Source of the DNA: Ruminococcus sp.
GTDB lineage: Bacteria; Bacillota; Clostridia; Oscillospirales; Ruminococcaceae
Assembly (NCBI GenBank): GCA_017634275.1
Contig: JAGBNQ010000027.1
Location: forward strand, 1-47,268
Length of the DNA stretch: 47,268 nt
Reading direction: 5' to 3'
In this document: positions 25,004 to 32,891 of the stretch, piece by piece
How positions within the stretch are numbered: the first letter of the stretch is position 1
Layout of the letters: each line of letters opens with the position of its first letter
Translations under genes and position numbers: made by a program
The notes under the pieces: model-generated
What the model was told of the DNA's origin: nothing
Database searches by the model: none
What the model saw: only the letters and a program-made list of their open reading frames with translations

Positions 25004-25733
25004 ATTTTAACTCTTCCTTTGCAAATTTCTTGTAGTTCTCGTAGTAGAACTGCGATCTGAGCGTTGTCAGATCCTCGGGGGTCGTCACCTTGATATTGAA
25101 CCTCTCACCGATAAAGATATGAACACTCTCGCCAAGCTCGATAAACAGCTCGCTTGAAGATACGGGGTTAAGTATCCCCCTCTTATATGCCTCATCATGC
25201 GCCCACAGAATACGCTCCATAGTATAGCCCTGCGGTGCCTGAGTTATATACATCGTACTTCTCTGGTAGCTCTTAGCGCAGTTTTCCCCGTCCTCGGAAT
25301 AGAGGAGCGAGTCGATAGCAGGCGTTACGGGAACAGCCGTGCCGTATTTTTTGGTATCATTTATGCAGTTTGTGATAAGCTGCTCTGAAAGCATAGGACG
25401 CACACCGTCACAGATAAGGATAATGTCATCGTCATTTTTCTGAAACTCTGCCGTTGCAACAACGCCGTTATGGATAGAGTCAAAGCCGTTAGCGCCGCCC
25501 GGAACTATAGCCTTTACCTTAGGCACATTATACTGCTTTATAAGGTCTTTAAGATAATCTATCCAGTCCTCCTTGCAGGCGATAACTATCGCATCAACCT
25601 CGGGGTGGCGCGCAAAATGCCCCATTGTGTGAATGATTATAGGCATTCCGCCTACCTCTAAAAACTGCTTGGGCATATCAACGCTCTTCATTCTCGCGCC
25701 TATCCCTCCTGCAAAAAGCATAGCTGTTATCAT
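24993..25733 (-). CDS. IspD/TarI-family cytidylyltransferase
   Basis: 246-aa cytidylyltransferase with the nucleotide-binding LFAGGIGARM and KQFLEVGGMPIIIHT, and the PGGANGFDSIHNGV and CDGVRPMLS segments. IspD makes CDP-methylerythritol; TarI makes CDP-ribitol. The location in a teichoic-acid cluster between a phosphotransferase and an SDR gene favours the TarI role. TarJ, the usual ribulose-5-phosphate reductase partner, is absent. The stop overlaps the following SDR gene; it starts 3 bases after the preceding phosphotransferase gene. Confidence 0.85.
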   Translation of the reverse strand: MITAMLFAGGIGARMKSVDMPKQFLEVGGMPIIIHTMGHFARHPEVDAIVIACKEDWIDYLKDLIKQYNVPKVKAIVPGGANGFDSIHNGVVATAEFQKNDDDIILICDGVRPMLSEQLITNCINDTKKYGTAVPVTPAIDSLLYSEDGENCAKSYQRSTMYITQAPQGYTMERILWAHDEAYKRGILNPVSSSELFIELGESVHIFIGERFNIKVTTPEDLTTLRSQFYYENYKKFAKEELKYGL

Positions 25734-25736
25734 AAA

Positions 25737-26870
25737 CTAATCTTCCTTTCTGTTATTTATTCCTATCATTTCCATTATTCGTTTTGTGGCTTTTCCGTCA
25801 CATTCGCCCATATGAAACTGCCTGAACGTTTCAAGCTCTTCCTTTTTTCTGTTATAAAGCTCGTTTCTCACGGCATCTATTATCCTTTCGCCGTCCTTGA
25901 CGATAGTTGTCGGGAACTGCCTTATATCCACATAAAAGCCGACCTCAGATATATATTTGTCATAGTCGGGTGCAAATATTACAAACGGCTTATCAAAAAT
26001 GCAGTAGTCAAACAGCACCGATGAAAAATCCGTTATCAAAAGGTCTGTCACGGGCAAAAGCCGCTCTGTAGGTATTTCACAGCTTACCCTGTCATGGTTT
26101 TTACGCTCAAAGTGGGGGTGGAGCTTTTTCACAAGAAAAAACTCATCATGCCCCTCGAAAGCCCTGTCGATCTCCTCCTCACCGACAAGCGACGGCTCTG
26201 CGGCACTTCCGCGAAAAGTCGGCGCATACAGCACTACCTTTTTATTTTCCGCCTCGGGGCAGCTTTCATAGAACTCTCTTTTGCAGTTTTGCAAAAACCT
26301 GCTGTTATAATACATATCAGTCCTCGAAATGCCCGTTGCCCTGACTACCCCCTCGCTTTGCCGCATCATTGAGGTAAACACAGGCACGCATGGCTCGGCA
26401 CTGACAGTTAAAAGGTCATAATTTGCAAAAACGTTGCCCTTATAGTATTCAGGCACGGAATAGGGCTGGTCGTAGCCCGATTTTTTCAAAAGTCCGCCTG
26501 AATGCCAGAGCTGCACTACGGTAGTTTCCGCCCTCTTTTCGCAGGAGGAAACGGGCAGGAAGTTATCGCAGATAAACACATATTCAGCCCTTGCATAAAG
26601 CTCCATAAAATCTATCAGCCAGCTTGTAAGCTCTCTGCGCGGCAGCCTTGAAAAATCCCTGCACCTTATCTTTATATCATATTTTCCCAAAGCCTTTATC
26701 TCGGCAAACATTTTCTGCATCGAAAAGGGCAGGCTGTCGTTATGCGAGTCGGCAAATACTACAAGCCCCTTTTGCACATCATTCTTAGCAGCCCTTTTAT
26801 ATACCGCAGGCAGCAGCGAATGCTGCAAAAGCATTTTCATATGCTCTCTTGCATAAAGCTTAATGCTCAA
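25737..26870 (-). CDS. CDP-glycerol/ribitol phosphotransferase-family protein (TagB-like)
   Basis: 377-aa single-domain phosphotransferase, the usual size for TagB-type primases. Visible motifs are VVQLWHSGGLLKKSG (catalytic His), VLYAPTFRGS, KLHPHFERK and the donor-site LLITDFSSVLFDYCIF. It would add the first or early polyol-phosphate units to the wall-polymer linkage. The start appears to be TTG 26870 with GGGTG 8 bases upstream; an ATG ten codons in has a poorer site. It is the first gene of the cluster, behind a TTGACT/TATAAT promoter. Confidence 0.87.
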   Translation of the reverse strand: MSIKLYAREHMKMLLQHSLLPAVYKRAAKNDVQKGLVVFADSHNDSLPFSMQKMFAEIKALGKYDIKIRCRDFSRLPRRELTSWLIDFMELYARAEYVFICDNFLPVSSCEKRAETTVVQLWHSGGLLKKSGYDQPYSVPEYYKGNVFANYDLLTVSAEPCVPVFTSMMRQSEGVVRATGISRTDMYYNSRFLQNCKREFYESCPEAENKKVVLYAPTFRGSAAEPSLVGEEEIDRAFEGHDEFFLVKKLHPHFERKNHDRVSCEIPTERLLPVTDLLITDFSSVLFDYCIFDKPFVIFAPDYDKYISEVGFYVDIRQFPTTIVKDGERIIDAVRNELYNRKKEELETFRQFHMGECDGKATKRIMEMIGINNRKED

Positions 26871-26905
26871 TATATATCACCCGATTTTTTTACATAGTTC
26901 ATATA

Positions 26906-26934
26906 ATTATACCATATTTTAAGTAAAAAGTCAA
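26906..26934 (-). promoter_or_regulatory. Promoter of the wall-polymer cluster
   Basis: TTGACT at 26929-26934 and TATAAT at 26906-26911 on the minus strand, 17 bases apart, about 35 bases before the first gene. No other clear promoter was found in the nine-gene run. Confidence 0.75.
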
Positions 26935-27014
26935 ATCAAAAAAGCCCGAAAATACGCAGTTTTGCGCAGTTTTTTTGGGAATTGTAAACATATGGGCAGC
27001 CCTGAAAGCATATA

Positions 27015-27043
27015 AAAATAAGCCGACGCATAAAAGCATCGGC
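27015..27043 (-). terminator. Terminator of the rpmH-jag operon
   Basis: Nine-base-pair stem AGCCGATGC/GCGTCGGCT (one T-G pair) with a TTTTAT loop, followed by TTATTTTTA on the minus strand. It lies just after the jag stop codon. Confidence 0.85.
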
Positions 27044-27052
27044 TCAATTTTA

Positions 27053-27850
27053 TCAAAATTCAATTTTTGAGTAAAGGCCTGCGGAGGTCATTGTGTCCTC
27101 GGGCTTAGGCTTTTTGTAGTCCTTCTCAAAGGAAGTGGTAATGTCAAAATGCGCTCTGGGCTTTCTGTCATTTCTTCTGCCGCCGCGTCCGCCGCGCCTG
27201 TCATTGCCATAGCCGCCGCGTCTGTCGCCGCTGCGCTTTTCTGTTGAGGAGATGATCACCTTTCTGTAAGGCTCCTCACCTGTCGAGCGGCTTGTAACGC
27301 CCTCGATCTCGGAAACTGCCGCGTGGATAATGCGTCTTTCATAGGGGTTCATAGGCTCAAGCGCAGATGTTCTACCGGTCTTCTTAACGGTCGCAGCTAT
27401 CTTTCCTGCAAGCTCCTCAAGCTGAGCCTTTCTTCTCTCTCTGAAACCGCCGCAGTCAGTAGTTATCCTGAAATAATCTCTGTTTATCTTATTTGAAACG
27501 AGCGATGCAAGATACTGCAAGGAATCAAGCACCTCGCCCTTTTTGCCGAGCAGCTCCTCAAAGCCCTCTGCCTTTATATCAAGAAGTGCGCCGTTCTCTA
27601 TCGGGGAAATATCCACAGCCGCGTCCTCAAAGCCCATCTGCTTTAATACAGCTATGATATACTCTGCCGCAGCCTCCTCCTTTGTCTGCTCGTACTCGGC
27701 CTCTATTTTAGCCTCGCCCTTTGTGAATAAAAGCCCCTTCTTAGGCTCCTCTACCACGGTGAAGGTTATCTTTTCCTCCTCCACACCGAATTCCTGCACT
27801 GCAAGAGCCTTGGCTTCTTCTACCGTTTTGGCTGTAAACTCTTTTTTCAT
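27053..27850 (-). CDS. jag: Jag/KhpB RNA-binding protein
   Basis: 265-aa RNA-binding protein in the usual place after yidC. It has the Jag_N domain (KKEFTAKTVEEAKALAVQEFG, 2-50), a KH-like domain (about 75-150) and an R3H domain (MNPYERRIIHAAVSEIEG, about 160-215). KhpB works with KhpA in RNA binding and affects cell division and elongation. Unusual here is a tail of about 60 residues with an Arg/Gly-rich RGG-like stretch (DRRGGYGNDRRGGRGGRR), which should increase nucleic-acid binding. The terminator follows directly. Confidence 0.93.
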   Translation of the reverse strand: MKKEFTAKTVEEAKALAVQEFGVEEEKITFTVVEEPKKGLLFTKGEAKIEAEYEQTKEEAAAEYIIAVLKQMGFEDAAVDISPIENGALLDIKAEGFEELLGKKGEVLDSLQYLASLVSNKINRDYFRITTDCGGFRERRKAQLEELAGKIAATVKKTGRTSALEPMNPYERRIIHAAVSEIEGVTSRSTGEEPYRKVIISSTEKRSGDRRGGYGNDRRGGRGGRRNDRKPRAHFDITTSFEKDYKKPKPEDTMTSAGLYSKIEF

Positions 27851-27875
27851 CTTAGCTCTCTTTCCTTTCTCTTAG

Positions 27876-29258
27876 TTAGTCTTCTTTATATTCATCGCCG
27901 TACTTTTCAGCCATGCGTTTTCTCGCCTCATTGAGTTTCTTTCTCTGCAATTCCTTAAGCTCGGCTTTTGAGAGTTTCTTTTCTTCCGTTTCCTCTTCGT
28001 CATCATCAGCGTCATCATCGGAGGTGTTCTTTCTGCCCTCCAGACCCTGCTGCTGCGCCTCAAGAGCGCGCTCCATAAAGGATTTTTTGCCGCTCTTTTT
28101 CCTCTTAGCGTCCTCTTTCTTGATAAGCTCTTCAACGTGCTCGGGGGTGTATACCATATTAAGGAACACAGTCTGCCCAAGGCCCACAACGCTTGACATT
28201 ACCCAGTAGATACCAAGACCTACGGGGAAGTTAAAGGTGATTATCAGCGAGAAGATTGGCATAATGTAGAGCATTATCTTCATGCCGCCCATAGCGTCTG
28301 CCGCAGAGGGGTTGTTTTTCCTTGTGAAATACTGCGAAACGAACGTCATTATAAGCTGGAACACAAACGACAGCACGGGAACAAGCACAAGCAGGCTGTC
28401 CTTTGAAAAGCCGTTCCACTTAGGAAAGCTTTCAAGCTTGATGCCAAAGAATGTATAGTCAAAGTCATCAATAGTTTCTCTGAGCTTGCCCGAGTCATCA
28501 ACTATATCTATAACGTCTGCATACTTGCCGCCCGCCTTATTGAGGAAACTGAAATTGAGCAGCGCAGGCCTGCTTTTGGCAAGGCTGGGCGTAATATAGT
28601 CCTCATCTAACATAAAGCCCGTGTCGATATCGTTATGCAGCTTTATCGCGCTTATAACGCTATCCCACTGCTTATCTGTAAGCTCAAGCTTTTCTATCTT
28701 TTCGATATCCTCAAGCTGTGACTTAAGCTTTTCATATTTTTCGTCCTCGGAAATGCCTGCGTTTTCACTTTCGATAGTCTTAAGCATTTTAGCAAAGGAA
28801 TTATCCTCTGTATCCTCATCCTTACTAAGCTCATAGGAAACGCTGTAGAGGTTTGATATCAGCTTATTGGAATTATCAAGGTCATCCTTATTTACGTTTG
28901 TAACGTAGTAAAGCGGATTATAAACGACCTCGATAAGCGCAAACAGCACAAGCATAGTGATGAGCATAGGCAGGCAGCCTGCTGTCGGGGAGGCATTCTC
29001 CTTAGCATACAGCGCCATCATTTCTTCCTGATACTTTTCCTTGTTGTTTGCGTATTTCTTTTGCAGCTTTTGCAGCTGCGGCTGAAGCTTTGCCATTCTT
29101 GCCGATGATTTTTGCTGCTTGATATTGAGCGGCAGCAAAATAAGCCTTATAATTACCGTAAAAAGTATAAGCGCAATACCGTAATTCTTGACAAGAAGGT
29201 AGCACGCCTTCATTATCCACCCGAGCGGTATTGCTATTACTCCAAAAAGTGCTGACAT
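27876..29258 (-). CDS. yidC: YidC/Oxa1 membrane protein insertase
   Basis: 460-aa insertase that places proteins in the membrane with or without Sec. The conserved core is present: LFTVIIRLILLPLNIKQQKSS with the functional Arg, the coiled cytoplasmic loop (MAKLQPQLQKLQKKYANNKEKYQEEM) and PTAGCLPMLITM. There is no lipobox, unlike many Gram-positive YidCs. A large, mostly acidic insertion of about 140 residues (125-270) sits between membrane segments on the outside. The C-terminus (about 395-460) is a highly charged Lys/Glu helix, which may contact ribosomes. In operon with yidD and jag. Confidence 0.93.
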   Translation of the reverse strand: MSALFGVIAIPLGWIMKACYLLVKNYGIALILFTVIIRLILLPLNIKQQKSSARMAKLQPQLQKLQKKYANNKEKYQEEMMALYAKENASPTAGCLPMLITMLVLFALIEVVYNPLYYVTNVNKDDLDNSNKLISNLYSVSYELSKDEDTEDNSFAKMLKTIESENAGISEDEKYEKLKSQLEDIEKIEKLELTDKQWDSVISAIKLHNDIDTGFMLDEDYITPSLAKSRPALLNFSFLNKAGGKYADVIDIVDDSGKLRETIDDFDYTFFGIKLESFPKWNGFSKDSLLVLVPVLSFVFQLIMTFVSQYFTRKNNPSAADAMGGMKIMLYIMPIFSLIITFNFPVGLGIYWVMSSVVGLGQTVFLNMVYTPEHVEELIKKEDAKRKKSGKKSFMERALEAQQQGLEGRKNTSDDDADDDEEETEEKKLSKAELKELQRKKLNEARKRMAEKYGDEYKED

Positions 29259-29282
29259 ATATATCTCCTTTATAGCGGAAAG

Positions 29283-29528
29283 CTATTTCCGCTCTTTTAT
29301 TCTTACTAACGCAAATTTTTCGGGAACGGGGTCTACCCCGCCCTTAAACAGTGGGTTACACCTGAGTATCCTTTTTGCACTCAGTATGCTCCCTTTTACA
29401 AACCCGTGTTTTTTCAGTGCCTCTATCGCATACTGCGAGCAGGTAGGGTAATAGCGGCAGTGCGCCCCCGTAAGCGGGCTGATAAATCTCTGATAAAGCC
29501 TGATGAGCGCAATACCTAAATATTTCAT
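29283..29528 (-). CDS. yidD: Membrane protein insertion efficiency factor YidD
   Basis: 81-aa protein with the full family signature: [31 protein letters not shown], then [24 protein letters not shown]. The conserved Cys residues and PTCS are present. It assists YidC-dependent insertion. The start codon overlaps the rnpA stop (ATGA), and yidC follows after 24 bases. Confidence 0.95.
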   Translation of the reverse strand: MKYLGIALIRLYQRFISPLTGAHCRYYPTCSQYAIEALKKHGFVKGSILSAKRILRCNPLFKGGVDPVPEKFALVRIKERK

Positions 29529-29875
29529 TTTTTATCCCTGCTCTTTTTATTTATCTCCTTTATCAGCCTTTTCCTGATAAAGCCTTTTATGTCGCCCGAT
29601 TTTTTCCCGTTTATCCCAGCGCGGCAGGAAAATACTATATCATACCCTATCGGCAGCTCGCTCTCACACTCTCTGTAGGCTGCCCTGATTATTCTCTTTG
29701 CGCGGTTTCGCTCGACAGCGCCCCCTATCTTCTTGGAAACGCTTATGCCGAGCCTGTTATAAGGCGTTCTGTTCGGGAAAAAGTGTGCCGAAACATTACC
29801 GTCGGCAGCATAGCCGCCTTTTTTAAAGGCCCTTGTAAAGCCCTTACTGTCTTTAAGTATCAAAGTAAAAAGCAT
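29525..29875 (-). CDS. rnpA: Ribonuclease P protein component
   Basis: 116-aa protein cofactor of RNase P, which trims the 5' ends of tRNAs. The RNR motif region is clear ([28 protein letters not shown]), as is an N-terminus of the usual form ([14 protein letters not shown]). Start 29875 is chosen since it gives the normal length and has AAGGA 10 bases upstream; a start 20 codons earlier would give an unusual extension. It sits between rpmH and yidD as in most bacteria. Confidence 0.93.
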   Translation of the reverse strand: MLFTLILKDSKGFTRAFKKGGYAADGNVSAHFFPNRTPYNRLGISVSKKIGGAVERNRAKRIIRAAYRECESELPIGYDIVFSCRAGINGKKSGDIKGFIRKRLIKEINKKSRDKK

Positions 29876-29968
29876 AAAAGTGCTGTCCTTCGCTTTCCTG
29901 CCTTGTAAAACAATAAAGACCTTATACCTATTCAATTTGTGTGAATGGTATTCGGTCCTTAATTCTTA

Positions 29969-30103
29969 TCAGTGGCTAAGTCTTGCTCTGCCCTTTGCTC
30001 TTCTTCTTGCGAGAACCTTTCTTCCGTTCCTTGTAGACATTCTGCTCATAAAGCCGTGAACTCTTTTTCTCTGCAGCTTTTTAGGCTGGTATGTTCTTTT
30101 CAT
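29969..30103 (-). CDS. rpmH: 50S ribosomal protein L34
   Basis: 44-codon gene with the universal L34 sequence: [20 protein letters not shown] at the start, [16 protein letters not shown] at the end, finishing ARLSH. GGGAGGA lies 7 bases before the ATG. It heads the rpmH-rnpA-yidD-yidC-jag operon behind a consensus promoter. In most bacteria dnaA and the replication origin lie just upstream of rpmH; here an epimerase gene does. Confidence 0.98.
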   Translation of the reverse strand: MKRTYQPKKLQRKRVHGFMSRMSTRNGRKVLARRRAKGRARLSH

Positions 30104-30119
30104 TTCAAATCCTCCCTTC

Positions 30120-30133
30120 ACCGCTTAAGCGGT
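30120..30133. other. Perfect palindrome ACCGCTTAAGCGGT in the rpmH leader
   Basis: 14-base perfect palindrome 16 bases upstream of the rpmH start codon. As RNA it would form a small hairpin next to the ribosome site. Its role is unknown. Confidence 0.5.
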
Positions 30134-30180
30134 CATCGACTCCAAACAGGTTTCACTTATAGAAACCCTTACAAAGTAAC

Positions 30181-30209
30181 ATTATACCAAACACGCCCCC
30201 TTTTGTCAA
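30181..30209 (-). promoter_or_regulatory. Consensus promoter of the rpmH operon
   Basis: TTGACA at 30204-30209 and TATAAT at 30181-30186 on the minus strand with a 17-base spacer. The leader to rpmH is about 70 bases. Confidence 0.88.
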
Positions 30210-30272
30210 GCGTGTTCACATAATGTTTAAAATTTCGGATAGTTTTTATTTTACATATTCCGCCGCACACAC

Positions 30273-30298
30273 AAAAAAGCCGCCCTTTACGGACGGCT
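30273..30298 (-). terminator. Terminator after the lone epimerase gene
   Basis: AGCCGTCC/GGGCGGCT stem (one G-T pair) with a GTAAA loop, followed by six T on the minus strand. A textbook intrinsic terminator just after the stop codon. Confidence 0.92.
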
Positions 30299-30305
30299 CT
30301 GATAA

Positions 30306-31235
30306 TTATTTCGTGTTTCCGAGATTCCAGCGGAACGGGGAGATCCTCTGCGCCTTGGTGTTATCGTAGTTCCAGTTCATAAATGTATTCGACGGGTCAA
30401 AATATCTGTAGTCCGTCTTAGCCTTGCCCTTTGAAATGGTAAGACCCATATTCGGGCTCCTCTGAACTACCGCACCTATTCTGTGATGCTCGCGCTCGTG
30501 GTCGATTATCTCCTTAGCTGTAGTCAGCCTTGTATCGCAGATATTGTAGATACCCTCATATCTTCCCTGCGGACCTGCGATTATAGCGCTTATAAAGTCA
30601 ACAAGGTTAAATACACAGCAGAACTTAAAGCCGTAATCACCCTCATTAAAAATGAACGCTACGTCTTCCTTTGCATCATATACTCTGTCAAGCAGATTCT
30701 GCGTATACTCGGAGGTATAAACGGGCGCTATCCTCATGATAACGGGAATAACATCGCCCTTCTTGAACTCCTTCTGCATAAGCTTTTCGCTTAACATTTT
30801 CATATCGCTGTAGTTGCTGTTGCCCTTTTCGGGGGTGGTTTCTCTTATAGGCTCTCTGCCCTTTTGCAGGCCGTATACCTGCGTAGTGCTTGCAAGGATA
30901 AAATTCTTGACCCCTGCATCTCTTGCCGCACCATAGATGAACTTATCTGTCGTCTTTGAATTTTTCATCTCAAGATCGGTGATATACTGGTCAAGGTCGT
31001 TATCGACAGTATACGCCAGATGAACGATCGTGTCGATGCTGTTTGATCTGATAACATCAACTATCTGATCCTTATCGCTCGCCTCACACTGAATGAATGT
31101 ATAGTTGGGGTCCGCCCCGATAAATTCGTTTGACTTGATATCAACGCCGTAAACTTTATGTTTCTTTTTAAGCAATGACGACGTAAGATACATACCTATC
31201 ATACCGCTTGCGCCTGTTATTAAGATAGATGCCAA
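30306..31235 (-). CDS. NAD-dependent epimerase/dehydratase (GalE-like SDR)
   Basis: About 309-aa extended SDR. The cofactor motif TGASGMIGMYL lies at the N-terminus, Asp after the second strand (VDIKSNE) suggests NAD, and Ser-Thr (ASTTQVYG) precedes YSDMK, the YxxxK pair. The family interconverts nucleotide sugars. The start is uncertain: TTG 31235 (MASILITG) has GGAGAGGGAG upstream and the typical N-terminus; GTG 31244 is possible; ATG 31289 has no ribosome site. It is a single-gene unit with its own promoter and terminator. Not obviously linked to the wall-polymer cluster, though it could supply a sugar to it. Confidence 0.83.
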   Translation of the reverse strand: MASILITGASGMIGMYLTSSLLKKKHKVYGVDIKSNEFIGADPNYTFIQCEASDKDQIVDVIRSNSIDTIVHLAYTVDNDLDQYITDLEMKNSKTTDKFIYGAARDAGVKNFILASTTQVYGLQKGREPIRETTPEKGNSNYSDMKMLSEKLMQKEFKKGDVIPVIMRIAPVYTSEYTQNLLDRVYDAKEDVAFIFNEGDYGFKFCCVFNLVDFISAIIAGPQGRYEGIYNICDTRLTTAKEIIDHEREHHRIGAVVQRSPNMGLTISKGKAKTDYRYFDPSNTFMNWNYDNTKAQRISPFRWNLGNTK

Positions 31236-31322
31236 GTCCTTCACTCCCTCTCCACTTACAAAAATTGGGCTCATCTGTACAAATTTCATAAATTTACAGA
31301 CTATACCCGATTATCTTACCCT

Positions 31323-31350
31323 ATTATACCACAAAAGTTTTTTTTTGCAA
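31323..31350 (-). promoter_or_regulatory. Probable promoter of the lone epimerase gene
   Basis: TATAAT at 31323-31328 and TTGCAA at 31345-31350 on the minus strand, 16 bases apart. The -10 is perfect and the -35 weaker. Confidence 0.6.
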
Positions 31351-31400
31351 ATACTTTTACAGTTGTTTTCAAAAAATTTTGACTTTATTTATAAAAATGC

Positions 31401-31429
31401 TTGCGTATCTTTGTGAAGTGTGATAAAAT
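31401..31429 (+). promoter_or_regulatory. Possible promoter of the MBOAT gene set
   Basis: TTGCGT at 31401-31406 and TAAAAT at 31424-31429 with a 17-base spacer, about 85 bases before the MBOAT start. Both boxes are imperfect and the region is AT-rich, so this is tentative. I found no clear DnaA-box cluster in this 230-base divergent gap. Confidence 0.4.
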
Positions 31430-31516
31430 ATTTATATAAATTTTTGATTAATGCACATAATGGTAAAATAGTTTAACATTATTTCTACCTTTATCGCACA
31501 AAGGAGCATACATAAA

Positions 31517-32890
31517 TTGGTTTATACAGACTTATTTTTTCTGCTTGCACTCGTGCCGCTGTCGGTAATGATATCATTTTTTGACAGCAGCGCCGAGTAT
31601 AAAAATCTGATACTTATATTAAGCAGCCTTATCTTCATAGCATGGGGCAGGCCGATAGCGGTGCTGCTTATCCTGCTCTCGTTCATATTTGACTGGGCTA
31701 TGGGGCTCATGGTCGGAAAGCTGCGTGACAAGAGCCGCGCAGGGGCTATGGCTTTTTTGATGCTCGATATGCTGTTCAATGCGGCTATATTTATAGTATA
31801 CACAAGGGCGGACGTTATCCGCCTTCCCGAGATGCTCACGCTTAAGGGCTCGCTTATCCCGTATGCTATGGGGTATTATGTACTCAGGGCTTTTTCCTAC
31901 GTTTACGATGTCTACAAGGGCGAGGAGGCGGAAAAGAACCCGTTTTGTCTTATGACATATATGGTGAGCTTTCACTTCTTCATGTGCGGCCCGCTTGTAA
32001 GGTATAAGGACGTAAGGCCGCAGATAAGAAAGCGCTCCGCAGACGGAATGATGTTAAGCCGCGGCTTTGACCGCTTTGTTTACGGCCTTGCAAAGGTAGT
32101 GCTGCTCGCCTACGCTCTGCGGCTTTTAAAGCTCACGGGGCTTGAGGGCGGCGATGTCACCTTCTTCGGCTGCTGGCTCGGTATGGCGGCATTTTTCGGC
32201 GAGGCTTACTTTACCCTCTCGGGGCTTTGCGATATGGGCGCAGGCTTAGGCCTTATGAACGGCTTTACATACCCCGAAAACTTTGATGACTTAAACAGCC
32301 GCGGCCTTTTCACGGGGCTCGTAAAGGGCTATAATACTACAGTCACGGGCTTTTTCAGGGAAATGATATATTCACCCTTTGAAAGCAAAAAGGCTCTGCG
32401 CGCGGTAATGGCGTTTATCTGCTGCGTGACGGTCGCCGCGTGGTATAGCTTTTCAAAGCCTGCACTTTTAGTCGGCGCTATAGTCGGCGCTGTAGTCGTG
32501 CTTGAAATGCTGCTTTTAAGCGATAAGCTCTCAAAGCTGCCCGTGATAGTGCGCTATATATATATGGTAGTTTTGGCGATGCTCATTTTCGGCATCCTTT
32601 ATTTCGGCAATGTCTACGGCTGGCGCAAATGGGCTTTCGGGCTTGTGGGCGTTGGAGATAAATATATGATGTCAAAGCAGATGAAGAAGGTCTTGCTTTC
32701 AAATCTTTTCATATACATAGCAGGGCTTGCATACTTTATCCCCACGGTAAGGGCGCTTGTCATAAAGGGAACGGACAAGCTCGGGAGCCGCTCGCGCGAG
32801 ATGTATACGACAACCGAGGTCTGCAAGAGCGTGATAAAGGCGCTGCTGCTGATAATGTGCATAGCAGCTATAATTACAAGAAAGATGTGA
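31517..32890 (+). CDS. AlgI-like MBOAT membrane protein lacking the usual catalytic histidines
   Basis: 457-aa polytopic protein. AlgI/DltB-type landmarks are clear: MVYTDLFFLL, SFHFFMCGPLVRYKDVRPQI (151-170), LSGLCDMGAGLGLMNGF and YPENFDDLN. However, the region that normally reads like RRWHISLSxWFRDYIYIPL is KGYNTTVTGFFREMIYSPF (270-288), and the later WH motif is AAWY (307-310). The only His in the whole protein is His153. It is probably not an active acyltransferase of the usual kind. Start is TTG, with AAAGGAG 10 bases upstream. The next gene is likewise a reduced relative of the usual AlgJ partner. Confidence 0.85.
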   Translation: MVYTDLFFLLALVPLSVMISFFDSSAEYKNLILILSSLIFIAWGRPIAVLLILLSFIFDWAMGLMVGKLRDKSRAGAMAFLMLDMLFNAAIFIVYTRADVIRLPEMLTLKGSLIPYAMGYYVLRAFSYVYDVYKGEEAEKNPFCLMTYMVSFHFFMCGPLVRYKDVRPQIRKRSADGMMLSRGFDRFVYGLAKVVLLAYALRLLKLTGLEGGDVTFFGCWLGMAAFFGEAYFTLSGLCDMGAGLGLMNGFTYPENFDDLNSRGLFTGLVKGYNTTVTGFFREMIYSPFESKKALRAVMAFICCVTVAAWYSFSKPALLVGAIVGAVVVLEMLLLSDKLSKLPVIVRYIYMVVLAMLIFGILYFGNVYGWRKWAFGLVGVGDKYMMSKQMKKVLLSNLFIYIAGLAYFIPTVRALVIKGTDKLGSRSREMYTTTEVCKSVIKALLLIMCIAAIITRKM

Positions 32891-32891
32891 T

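Noticed and set aside
24993..25733. Calling the cytidylyltransferase IspD of the isoprenoid pathway
   Set aside because: The sequence fits the IspD/TarI superfamily, but all neighbours are wall-polymer genes, so a TarI-like role is more probable. Not settled by sequence alone.
31236..31516. Possible oriC in the divergent gap
   Set aside because: It is AT-rich and lies at a strand switch, but no cluster of TTATCCACA-like boxes was found and dnaA is not adjacent.
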